Program-made: the position numbers and the translations under genes | Assembly (NCBI GenBank): GCA_949710005.1 | Contig: OX453286.1 | Coordinates: forward strand, 25,691,010 to 25,755,009 | DNA from: Ricordea florida | Lineage: Eukaryota; Cnidaria; Anthozoa; Corallimorpharia; Ricordeidae | Length of the DNA stretch: 64,000 bases | Direction of reading: 5' to 3' | The notes under the pieces: generated by a model | What the model saw: only the letters and a program-made list of their open reading frames with translations | The model's database searches: none | Told to the model about the DNA's origin: nothing | Shown here: positions 59,001 through 62,809 of the stretch, piece by piece | How the letters are laid out: each line of letters opens with the position of its first letter | Numbering within the stretch: the first letter of the stretch is position 1

Positions 59001-60499
59001 ATTTTATCCTTGATTGAAGGTTTATTTTCCTTTGTTTCAAATTCATTATCATCAAATTACCATAACCAAAACAAAAGAAACCTACATTTGAACCAAGGAT
59101 AAAATCGAACCTCAACATGTACAACCCATAAGAATAGATTTTAACTATTACTGTTTATCACTTAACTAGTCTCGTACCTATGTCTCGTTAATGTTCCTGT
59201 ACAGTACAAAGATAAAATTATGACTAAATATATGTATGTTCTGCAATAAAAACCATGATCGTTTTCCTCTTTTTAGGGTCGTTCGCTCTCGTACAAGACG
59301 TTCTTCGTGTGGGTTCTTATAAGCATATATCAAGGTATGTGTGAATCATATGTACTGCCAAAACACTGCTCAACTTCACTGTTTTGATCACTTGTTCTTT
59401 CTTCATGTAGGTGGCATCATCATGTTCGGTGGTATTTTACTGTTCGACGCAGACTTCATTCACGTGGTATCTATTACGTTTACTGCACTTATTCTCACAG
59501 AACTTCTAATGGTCGCTCTCACCATACGCACTTGGCATTGGCTAATGGTGGTTGCAGAGGTCTTCAGCTTGGCTCTTTATATCGCTACTCTTGTGCTTCT
59601 TAGGAAATACTTTGGTGAGTCAGTGATTGCACGCAGTCAACCTACTCTAACTCAGATCAGTAATATAGAACGTGCACCGAGTACCTATAGCAATTCTGTG
59701 TTTTGAGAATGTACTCTTTAGAACCACAGTAGCTTTCTAAAGAATGGTCACACTGCATGGTTTGATCCACAGATGAAAACGTTAGAACCACAGTACAGTA
59801 CTGTTCAGTAGCTCTACAAAGAATGGTTACACTGCATGGTTTGATTCACAGATGGAAATGCACTGCATAGTTTGATTCACAGATGGAAATGTTAGAACCA
59901 CACTGTATAGTAAAACAAACAGTACCACAGTGCAGTACTGTTCAGTAGCTTTCTAAAGAATGGTCACACTGCATGGTTTGATACACAGATGAAAAAGTTA
60001 GAACCACACTGTATAGTAAAACAAACAGTTCCACAGTACAGTACTGTTCAGTAGCTTTACAAAGAATGGTCACACTGCATGGTTTGACTCGCAGATGAAA
60101 AAGATAGAACCACACTGTATTGCAAAAATCAGTTTTGCAGTACAGTGCTTTTTAGTACCTTCCCAATCAATGCTAATTCACACTGCTTCGCGTCTTCAAC
60201 AAATCAGTGAATAATTAATAGTCACGTTGTACTAAACACATAGCACCACAGTACAGTGCTGCTCAGTAACCCCAAACAGTGGTACAGAGTACATAGCAGA
60301 TACGAACGTTAAGCATCACTTTAAGCTTGTATCTGGACGGTACGTTTCCGTTTCCATTGCAGATGAAACGTTTTTGACTTCTACGGAATTCATCTGGAAG
60401 GTGGTAGTAATTACACTAGTCAGCTGTTTACCGCTGTACGTTCTCAAGTATCTCCGACGCAAGTATGCTCCGCCCAGCTATTCAAAGCTGACGTCATGA
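33833..60499 (+). CDS. ATP9B: Phospholipid-transporting P4-ATPase, ATP9A/ATP9B (Neo1) ortholog, 34 coding exons
   Basis: This gene encodes a P4B-type flippase ortholog. In animals ATP9A/ATP9B act in trans-Golgi and endosomal membranes and, unlike class-1 P4-ATPases, work without a CDC50 partner. I joined 34 exons by GT/AG borders, reading phase and match to family motifs. The total is 3,522 nt, divisible by three, giving 1,173 residues, close to human ATP9B (about 1,147). Exon coordinates are given in the block entries that follow. Key residues are DGET (309-312, actuator), PLSL (459-462, helix 4), DKTGTLT (D506 is phosphorylated), KGAD (694-697), TGDKLETA (803-810) and GDGGNDVS (910-917). 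No exon carries a stop or frameshift, so the gene looks functional. Anthozoans may have a single ATP9 gene; A versus B cannot be settled here, though short stretches read more like ATP9B. Many introns carry repeats, and intron 16 holds a GPCR gene on the other strand. Confidence 0.95.
34973..35460. mobile_element. Intron 2 repeat with CCCATATATGGCAG hairpin
   Basis: A perfect 14-bp inverted repeat (CCCATATATGGCAG / CTGCCATATATGGG) at 34973-35007 is followed by CTATATAGGTATGTGC and then several AGGGTA words, closing in a C-run near 35420-35455. The CCATATATGGGCTATATAGG word recurs in inverse orientation at the right end of the intron 16 element (43470-43885), so both are members of one family. 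No coding capacity. Confidence 0.5.
35738..41005 (+). CDS. ATP9B: ATP9B exons 3-12: helices 1-3 and actuator domain
   Basis: Exons: 35738-35809, 38159-38272, 38618-38726, 39208-39266, 39439-39490, 39936-40030, 40151-40231, 40372-40444, 40531-40607 and 40916-41005. They encode the entry into helix 1 ([17 protein letters not shown]), helices 1-2 ([13 protein letters not shown] onward), the EVNSQKY word, the LIVVEK..RVPADM segment of the actuator, the DGET dephosphorylation loop (309-312), [14 protein letters not shown], and the start of helix 3. Each exon begins after AG and ends before GT, and phases 0, 1 and 2 agree throughout. Intron 3 is long (2.3 kb) and holds a reverse-transcriptase fragment. 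Introns 4 and 7 carry a shared repeat, and introns 5 and 12 carry hairpin or TIR elements. Confidence 0.95.
37150..38047 (+). mobile_element. 5'-truncated non-LTR retrotransposon (RT C-terminus)
   Basis: Located in intron 3 of the flippase gene, same strand. The frame 37183-37863 (226 codons, no stop, opening codon TTG) matches the part of jockey/CR1-type ORF2 after the reverse transcriptase core: [15 protein letters not shown], then [20 protein letters not shown], and the end YSTRQSS ... GAKIFNELP. The catalytic YxDD region is absent, so the copy is dead by truncation, although the remaining frame is intact and the copy probably young. The 3' part ends in AATAAAGTTTTACTTTACTTTA, a short tandem tail typical of such elements. 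Confidence 0.8.
38325..38540. repeat. ~115-bp repeat, two copies, intron 4
   Basis: Two tandem copies of a unit starting AACCCTTTAAGCCC and containing GTCTGGTGTTAGCCAGAG, each closing with a GGGTAAAG/AAAGGGTTAA word that is the inverse of the start. The same unit occurs twice more in intron 7 (39570-39780). The inverted TTAACCCTTT / AAAGGGTTAA ends suggest a small DNA element. Confidence 0.65.
39007..39158. repeat. Long near-perfect hairpin in intron 5
   Basis: Arms of 64 bp (39007-39070 and 39095-39158) differ at about four positions by eye and are separated by a 24-nt A-rich loop. The outer ends are AATGACATTGATTGATCATC and its near inverse. It lies wholly inside intron 5 (38727-39207), so the pre-mRNA should fold into a long stem about 50 nt upstream of exon 6. 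It is likely a palindromic MITE. Confidence 0.8.
39570..39780. repeat. ~105-bp repeat, two copies, intron 7
   Basis: Two more copies of the intron 4 repeat (words AAAATTGTCTGGTGTTAGCC and AAAGTCAC, closing in AAAGGGTTAAGAG). The second copy has the full AACCCCTAAAGGGG start. Same orientation as in intron 4. Confidence 0.6.
41024..41226. mobile_element. MITE with TAC(T/C)GTATTTATTCACTT ends, intron 12
   Basis: The left end TACTGTATTTATTCACTTAG and the right end AAGTGAATAAATACGGTA form inverted repeats, each followed inward by AAGACGCACC-type words (AGAAGGCGCAC on the left, GGTGCGTCTTATA on the right). Length is about 203 bp, no coding capacity. ACCGTATTT-type ends with GACGCAC words are widespread in animal MITEs; I do not assign a superfamily. 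Confidence 0.7.
41401..43223 (+). CDS. ATP9B: ATP9B exons 13-16: helix 4 and phosphorylation site
   Basis: Exons: 41401-41471, 41865-42030, 42727-42783 and 43143-43223. Exon 13 gives helix 3-4 ([19 protein letters not shown]). Helix 4 reads P-L-S-L (459-462) across the 13/14 junction, where human ATP9B has PISL. Exon 14 encodes [20 protein letters not shown] and [12 protein letters not shown]506 is the aspartate that forms the phosphoenzyme. Exon 15 gives [19 protein letters not shown]. Exon 16 encodes a Ser/Lys-rich linker that is variable in the family. The acceptor of exon 14 sits at the end of a very long pyrimidine tract, and a ~107-bp tandem array starts just after its donor. Confidence 0.95.
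41600..41864 (+). repeat. ~265-nt polypyrimidine tract ending at the exon 14 acceptor
   Basis: Almost uninterrupted T and C (T5-8 runs broken by C or TTC), filling about two-thirds of intron 13 and ending in the 3' splice site TTTTTTCAG. It gives long false open frames in all three forward registers and Lys-rich ones in reverse; none is a gene. Mirror-type pyrimidine/purine tracts of this size can form triplex DNA. Confidence 0.9.
42045..42715. repeat. ~107-bp tandem array in intron 14
   Basis: About six copies of a unit containing CATCTGTGGATCAAACCATG, CAGTGTGACCATTCTTTG, GTACTGTACTG and TACTGTTTGTTTTA. Spacing between successive GGATCAAACC words is 106-107 bp. Copies alternate in type (TGTAAAGCTATTGAACAG versus TGGAAAGCTACTGAACGG), forming a ~213-bp higher-order repeat. 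The same unit occurs inverted in intron 33. Confidence 0.85.
43470..43885. mobile_element. TIR element in intron 16, downstream of the nested GPCR
   Basis: Both ends carry CCCGGGGG ... GTACTCCC words in inverted arrangement (left around 43475-43496, right around 43860-43885), each next to long G- or C-runs. The interior repeats ACCCTATTTAAGGA-type words five or six times. Near the right end, CTATATAGCCCATATATGGG is the inverse of a word in the intron 2 repeat. No transposase. Confidence 0.55.
43961..43967 (-). terminator. AATAAA signal of the nested GPCR gene
   Basis: AATAAAC on the minus strand, about 11 nt past the TAA stop of the nested GPCR. If used, it gives a very short 3' UTR. Confidence 0.4.
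43979..45088 (-). CDS. Rhodopsin-class GPCR, melatonin-receptor-like, nested in ATP9B intron 16
   Basis: An intact single-exon 369-residue receptor on the strand opposite the host gene. Visible marks: N2 as a possible glycosylation site (NST), GNLLVW in helix 1, SLALTD in helix 2, C101 with C179 for the extracellular disulfide, NRY at 125-127 in place of DRY, CWTP at 256-259, NPVIY at 294-298, then MNKEFR in helix 8 and a Lys-rich tail. The NRY triplet and the helix 3 end INRYFKIVR recall melatonin-receptor-type sequences, and cnidarians have many such orphan receptors; the ligand is unknown. The ATG at 45086-45088 is the first in frame. The gene lies wholly within intron 16 (43224-47952), so the two genes would be transcribed toward each other over this interval. 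Confidence 0.9.
   Translation of the reverse strand: MNSTDDMVVKSMEGLLIEELLNRSLPRKITECIFGTALIMTAFTGNLLVWLAIKRNQKLQTLPNYYIASLALTDILMSLCGMPLTLVTLIADDWICGVVLCQYQGYVGTVFGTSSLLNITLTAINRYFKIVRAQDYHRYFTSKTVLLSITASWVSALVVPALYLGIGDRFRFHPGKAMCFYDLDNSNIIYAVSTIIGFAVLPFIVITVCYYKVFRTVTRHNENLAQSARAGVGKFAVDEVKLAKLLFAILLGFVACWTPFVIIDVTGAIKGQFSLPRGAYLVYTVAAGLSSCINPVIYGVMNKEFRSEIKKMLKTFKLCQGWKKRPQEKYVVGLSNTSGMREHVSTLRGPLRTSENKVQLTAFCITNTV
45089..46180 (-). promoter_or_regulatory. Intron 16 segment upstream of the nested GPCR
   Basis: Non-coding; it should hold the promoter of the minus-strand GPCR. I cannot point to a TATA box or start site with confidence. An open frame at 45478-45696 has no motif. Confidence 0.3.
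46184..46510. mobile_element. Degraded MITE with GGGAACGTTCAT ends, intron 16
   Basis: Left GGGAACGTTCATGTTTTACG and right CGTCGTAAAAAATGATGG followed by TTCCCC form an imperfect inverted pair. Several G- and C-runs lie inside. The ends resemble those of the 57460-57734 element (GGGATCGTTCAT / ATGAACGGTTCC), suggesting a shared family. The target duplication is not clean. Confidence 0.5.
46627..46928. repeat. Hairpin B plus a TIR element, intron 16
   Basis: A 105-bp palindrome (46627-46731) starts AACAATTATTCGC, ends GCGAATAATTGTT and has the tip CCGAGACGAAGTCGAGG, identical to that of hairpin A. It is followed directly by a second unit (46732-46928) with inverted ends TAGTATAAATA ... TATTTATACTA. 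The word CCAATCAGAGAGCGCG lies near its right end; similar CCAATCA..GCG words follow hairpins C and D. Confidence 0.65.
47368..47531. repeat. Tandem duplication with a C-rich run, intron 16
   Basis: Two copies of a unit starting ACCCGTAACTATACGCAACT and ending ATACAAAGCTG (47368-47432 and 47433-47531). The second is longer because its C-run has grown to about 50 nt of CCCCT/CCCCCT blocks, which could form a G-quadruplex on the minus strand. Confidence 0.8.
47625..47815 (+). mobile_element. tRNA-derived SINE, intron 16
   Basis: A-box-like TAGCCCAGTTGG (47635-47646) and B-box-like GGCTCGATTCT (47678-47688) sit in a tRNA-like head (GTTGGTAGAGC). The tail has GATAAAGTAAGTTATACCACC, shared with the fragment at 22385. 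It ends about 140 nt before exon 17. Confidence 0.65.
47953..51937 (+). CDS. ATP9B: ATP9B exons 17-24: nucleotide-binding domain
   Basis: Exons: 47953-48150, 48323-48484, 48764-48856, 49344-49427, 49566-49613, 49946-50020, 50705-50752 and 51839-51937. All are phase 0 at both ends, so any single exon could be skipped without a frameshift. They encode [18 protein letters not shown], an acidic linker, [40 protein letters not shown] (KGAD 694-697, ATP pocket), [47 protein letters not shown] and [10 protein letters not shown] (803-810). Two borders are caught up in tandem repeats: the acceptor of exon 20 and the donor of exon 23, described separately. Confidence 0.95.
49021..49353 (+). repeat. 38-bp minisatellite, nine copies, containing the exon 20 splice acceptor
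   Basis: Copies start at 49021, 49059, 49097 and so on to 49325, with period 38 and no difference that I can see among copies 1-8. Each unit holds ATGCTCTTGCTTGTTATAG followed by TGTGGTAACA, which is the intron 19 end and the first ten bases of exon 20. The ninth copy carries the real acceptor (AG at 49342-49343). Confidence 0.95.
50078..50195 (+). repeat. ACACGACCAAA short tandem array, intron 22
   Basis: About nine diverged copies of ACACGACCAAA, 60 nt after exon 22, with gaps and variants (ACGCGACCAAAAC, ACTCGACCAAC). No function is evident. Confidence 0.75.
50384..50455 (+). mobile_element. Truncated end of the GGGAGCTTAAGC MITE family
   Basis: TAGGGAGCTTAAGCACGCACG followed by GACGCCGGCAACCGG matches the left end of the 6270 element. 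No right end is found before the AT-rich microsatellite that follows. Confidence 0.45.
50461..50700. repeat. AT-rich microsatellite, intron 22
   Basis: Irregular ATT/TTA trinucleotides (ATTATTATTAATTCTTATT type) flanked by TACATTTACATTTATATT repeats. It runs up to the acceptor of exon 23. Confidence 0.85.
50736..51117 (+). repeat. 193-bp tandem duplication spanning the exon 23 donor
   Basis: Copy 1 starts at 50736 inside exon 23 (GAAATGCTGGAATCAAG, then GTTAATACAC) and copy 2 at 50929 with the same bases. They differ at few sites (for example CATGTAC/CATTTAC and CCGTAGTG/CCATAGTG). Copy 2 therefore holds a second exon 23 end with an intact GTTAAT donor inside intron 23. Confidence 0.9.
52111..53620. 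mobile_element. 1.5-kb foldback element with 333-bp perfect inverted ends, intron 24
   Basis: The left arm 52111-52443 and the right arm 53288-53620 read as exact inverses by eye, starting TGGGCGGCCGTCACCACC. TA flanks both sides (52109-52110 and 53621-53622), fitting a TA target duplication. The arms and the 844-bp centre are strewn with AAATGGTTTAGT-like words (AAATGGTTCAACT, GAAATGGATCAGT and so on) every 20-50 bp. No transposase frame is present, so it is non-autonomous. Perfect arms suggest a recent insertion or gene conversion. Confidence 0.85.
53666..53800 (+). repeat. G/A-rich tract in intron 24
   Basis: About 135 nt of GGGA/GAGG blocks, including GGGAGGGAGGGGAGGG-like runs, 120 nt upstream of exon 25. 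Several sets of four G-runs lie on the coding strand, so the pre-mRNA could form a G-quadruplex. Frames here (Gly/Arg/Glu-rich or Pro/Ser-rich) are artefacts of composition. Confidence 0.85.
53920..55406 (+). CDS. ATP9B: ATP9B exons 25-28: second half of the P domain
   Basis: Exons: 53920-54009, 54170-54314, 54425-54489 and 55318-55406. They encode [45 protein letters not shown] (the conserved Cys-rich strand of ATP9), [18 protein letters not shown] (Mg-binding GDGGND, 910-915), [20 protein letters not shown] and the approach to helix 5 ([13 protein letters not shown]). Family members usually have a basic or Met residue around LLMVHGRN; here it reads LLVWHGRN. Confidence 0.95.
54852..54958. 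repeat. Hairpin C, intron 27
   Basis: A palindrome from AACAATTAGATTATAAGCTC to GAATAATCTAATTGTT with GAGATTTCTATG/CATAGAAATC inner arms and the tip GAGGCCGAAGGCCGA. Flanks ATTTAACAATTA and TAATTGTTTTAGTA match those of hairpin B. A CCAATCATATTGCGG word follows at about 55120. Confidence 0.75.
55577..55682. repeat. Hairpin D, intron 28
   Basis: A close copy of hairpin C (AGATTATAAGCTCGAGATTT, tip GAGGCCGAAGACCGA, right flank TAATTGTTTTAGTA). Its presumed far end, with GCCAATCAGATTGCGGCATT, lies at about 56690, so the 56214-56590 MITE appears to have inserted inside this element. Confidence 0.75.
56214..56590. mobile_element. MITE with GGGACCTTTAGCAAGGACGA ends, intron 28
   Basis: The left end is GGGACCTTTAGCAAGGACGA and the right end is its inverse, with TA on both sides (56212-56213 and 56591-56592). 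At 377 bp it is close in length to the 6270-6639 copy and shares the inner word GTCATTTCACGT. No transposase. Confidence 0.75.
56761..60499 (+). CDS. ATP9B: ATP9B exons 29-34: helices 5-10 and C-terminus
   Basis: Exons: 56761-56827, 57325-57389, 58013-58121, 59277-59334, 59411-59614 and 60363-60499 (TGA at 60497-60499). They encode [20 protein letters not shown], the helix 5-6 segment [54 protein letters not shown], a long exon 33 with helices 8-9 ([20 protein letters not shown]), and exon 34 with helix 10 and the family-typical end [10 protein letters not shown] ... PPSYSKLTS. The match of the last residues to the human proteins supports the stop. If intron 33 is retained, the frame runs to a stop at 59706 and helix 10 is lost. 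Confidence 0.95.
56893..57157. mobile_element. MITE with CAGGGGCGTAG ends, intron 29
   Basis: Left CAGGGGCGTAGCGAGG and right CTACTCCCCTG form short inverted ends over 265 bp, with G-runs just inside. CAGGGGCGTAG-type ends resemble hAT-like MITEs. I see no clear 8-bp duplication. Confidence 0.5.
57460..57734. mobile_element. Harbinger-like MITE, intron 30 (TSD TTA)
   Basis: Ends GGGATCGTTCATTTTTTAGG and AAAAAAATGAACGGTTCC are inverted; TTA flanks both (57457-57459 and 57735-57737). The interior has long G-runs and CATGTGAAA words. At 275 bp it has no transposase. Similar ends occur at 46184. Confidence 0.75.
58355..58544. repeat. Inverted repeat in intron 31
   Basis: Arms 58355-58413 and 58486-58544 are inverse copies (AGAAATGGTAAACGCAGCAG, GTGCAACCATCG, GGGAGGTT), separated by about 72 nt. 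A 141-codon frame that crosses them has no motif and is rejected as a gene. Confidence 0.7.
58799..58957. repeat. Hairpin F in intron 31
   Basis: GTAATCAAGTGATTTTGAGT on the left pairs with CGAAACCATTTGATTAC on the right. Inner arms are AAATTGCAC/GTGCAATTT. The tip CGCCCTACAGGCTCG is GC-rich in AT-rich arms, a layout like hairpins A to E. Confidence 0.65.
58995..59111. repeat. Second palindrome in intron 31
   Basis: GGTTCAATTTTATCCTTG and GGTTTATTTTCCTTTGTTT pair with the inverse at 59068-59111 (AAACAAAAGAAACC, AAGGATAAAATCGAACC). The loop is about 25 nt. Confidence 0.65.
59715..60300. repeat. ~107-bp tandem array in intron 33, inverted relative to intron 14
   Basis: About five units containing CACTGCATGGTTTGATCCAC, GAATGGTCACACTGCATGG and CAGTACAGTACTGTTCAG, the exact inverse of words in the 42045-42715 array. 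One unit is partly duplicated (59840-59885). The last part (60130-60300) is degenerate. Confidence 0.85.
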
Positions 60500-60776
60500 G
60501 GACCACGTGCGATTGTTATAGTTAGGTAACGTGATGGACGCAAGCAATGCGGTAGGGAACTGGGCTCTTGTAAGAACACATTATTTAAAAGGATAAACGT
60601 GCTGCATTTTCCATTCCAACAAAATTTTCGGTGTAAATTTAAGAAATTTCCCATGGCAAAAACCTGAACATTTTCATTTTTGAAATGGAAGAAAATAGAG
60701 GACGTCCTCGTCACTAAGATTTCAAGTTGCGGGGTAATTGTTGTTAGTAGCCGGGGAAGTCGCAAGCGGTCATGTC

Positions 60777-60807
<31 letters not shown>

Positions 60808-61180
60808 ACAACACGTTTTAGAAGTGCTACTTCTACCATTTTCCAAAAGTAGCCGGGGATTAGGCTCCGAGTAGCCGGGGGAAATGCCCGGCCCCCGGTG
60901 ACAACCCTGCAAGTTATCGAAAATTTCTTACTTGAAACGTCCTTTTTATGGGACTTCCTTACGGGAGTACCGGGGGATCTAAAGTTGAATCGTTTGCTTT
61001 CTGAACTTTTTCAGTTTTTCAAATTATTGTTTTCAGAAACTCTATTTTCGGTTCCTTTTGATTAGAATATGTCTAGAAAGTTCGTTTGAATGGGGAGTGG
61101 ACGAGTTGAACGAGCTTACAGGCGTGGCACAGAGGGGATTTTCATAGAGCGATTTACACCAGATGTAATTAATTGGTGAC
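60500..61180 (+). other. 3' flank and probable 3' UTR of ATP9B
   Basis: Non-coding. A C-run joined to a CA microsatellite lies at 60777-60810, and GTAGCCGGGG words repeat at 60750-60885. I find no AATAAA close to the stop; the first clear one is near 61838, so the 3' UTR end is uncertain. Confidence 0.4.
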
Positions 61181-61184
61181 CTCA

Positions 61185-61665
61185 TTGAACTCAGTGAGTA
61201 ATGAATAAGTAATTGTTAATCAGTTAATTAGTAATGGATTATATACGATAATCAATGTGTAATTGATAGGCCACAAGATTTTCAAACAAGCATGCCCAGC
61301 AAGTTTAATATTCCTGTTGGCTAGTTAGTATCCTCATGAACTGTGTCTGTAAACTTTATCACAGGAAGTGAGTTATGACAAGAATTTGCTTGGAAAGTGT
61401 ACGAGATGTGCTGCACTATAATATGTATCTAATCAATGACAAATCAATGGATAAAACATGGATAATCGATGAGTAGTGGACTGAATCATTTACTCATCGA
61501 TTAGTATTTGATGGTATTCACTCAGCGATGAGTAATTTATAGGCCACAAAATTTTTAACCATCGATTAGTCATTGATAATCAATGATTAGATCATTACAA
61601 TTTTCATGTTCTTACAAAAATTATCAATGATCATCACTGATCAGTTGATTAATTGATTTCATTCA
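61185..61665. repeat. AT-rich cluster of ATCAATGATTA-like words
   Basis: Words such as ATCAATG, ATTAGTAAT, GATAATC and GATGAGTA recur on both strands. GTAATTGATAGGCCACAAGA near 61260 is repeated as GTAATTTATAGGCCACAAAA near 61531. A hairpin AATCGATGAGTA / TACTCATCGATTA lies at about 61463-61503. It is probably a decayed repeat. Confidence 0.5.
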
Positions 61666-61669
61666 TAAT

Positions 61670-62520
61670 TTATTAAGTCTGATTTTATAGCAAAGAGTAA
61701 TAATGGGCAAACTGAACTCCTGCAAAATACTTGAGCCTAAACCATGTAGTGAATAATGTTGCCAGAATTACTGTCTTCTTGTGGTGTACAATGGTCATGT
61801 GAAAGAAGTAAATAGCTGTGTTACTGAATTTGCAATAAAAGTAACTTATTTTCATTGCAAGTGTCATATACTGTAAGACTGCTGCACTAAGACTTTTTGC
61901 TTTTGTCTTAGCTTGATGTTAAAAATGAATTCTACTTGAAAAATTGGACTAAGCTTTTTAAGTTTGCAAAACTTGCCAAAAAATAAGTCTTTCCAGAAAT
62001 CCTACTGATAGCTCGGTTTGGATAATTTTATAATAAAAAAATGGAAAATAATTTAGATGAATTTAATTGATTTTATACACTTAGAGCACAGCTATAGAAT
62101 TTACGTTTGAAGTATCATTGACCAAAGGCATGCAGCATTTCAAAAAATAATAAACAAGAAACATTTCAGTGATAAAAGTGTTAAACTTGTTTGCAAAGCT
62201 GTGCAAAATAGAAGATTCATATAACAGCTTCATTGCTCTGAGCCAATCAGAATTGAGAAATTTTTTATCAATGTTTATATGCCTGAAAAAGAACAGGCTT
62301 TAAACACTTTGAAGCTATTTGAACTAATTCTAAGTGTTACTTAAGAGTGTTCAAGTTCTAACTGCAATAAGAAATTTTCATACACCAATAAATCAATTTA
62401 TTTGATCACATTCAATAGAATCATTCTTTACAAAATTATATCACAATAACTCAACCTTTGTTCAGTAAATTTCCTTTCTAACAATGTATTTTACAATTAC
62501 TGGATGAGGCCGAGTATGAT
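61670..62520. other. Non-coding stretch, nothing recognised
   Basis: AT-rich. No gene, RNA or repeat that I can support. Confidence 0.4.
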
Positions 62521-62525
62521 ATGAT

Positions 62526-62606
62526 GAATTATCCAGATCAAGGAGGGTGTTATCAGCCAAAGCTGCAGGCTGAGGTGGACAACATTCTACAAGATCTGCA
62601 TGATTC
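62526..62606. repeat. Hairpin E (GCCAAAGCTGCAGGC tip)
   Basis: GAATTATCCAGATCAAGGAG on the left pairs imperfectly with ACAAGATCTGCATGATTC on the right. The tip AGCCAAAGCTGCAGGCTGAG resembles the GAGGCCGAAGGCCGA tips of hairpins C and D in inverse. The 93-codon frame over it is not considered a gene. Confidence 0.55.
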
Positions 62607-62704
62607 TCCATTCAAAATGTTTCCAGAGCTTCTAAAGACAAAATGTACTTTATTGAGCTCCAAAATAAAATGCCATTTCCACGCTCTTCCAGATATGCAA
62701 GTAT

Positions 62705-62782
62705 ATCAAGAGTCCAAAAATCCATGCTATTATCCTACAATTGACATCTGTTGTAGAATAGCATGGATTTTTGAATACTTGA
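62705..62782. repeat. Short hairpin near the right end
   Basis: ATCAAGAGTCCAAAAATCC and ATGCTATTATCCTACA pair with the inverse TGTAGAATAGCATGG and ATTTTTGAATACTTGAT; the loop is about 11 nt. Confidence 0.65.
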
Positions 62783-62809
62783 TGTCACCTTGCTGGATAT
62801 GACCAGATT

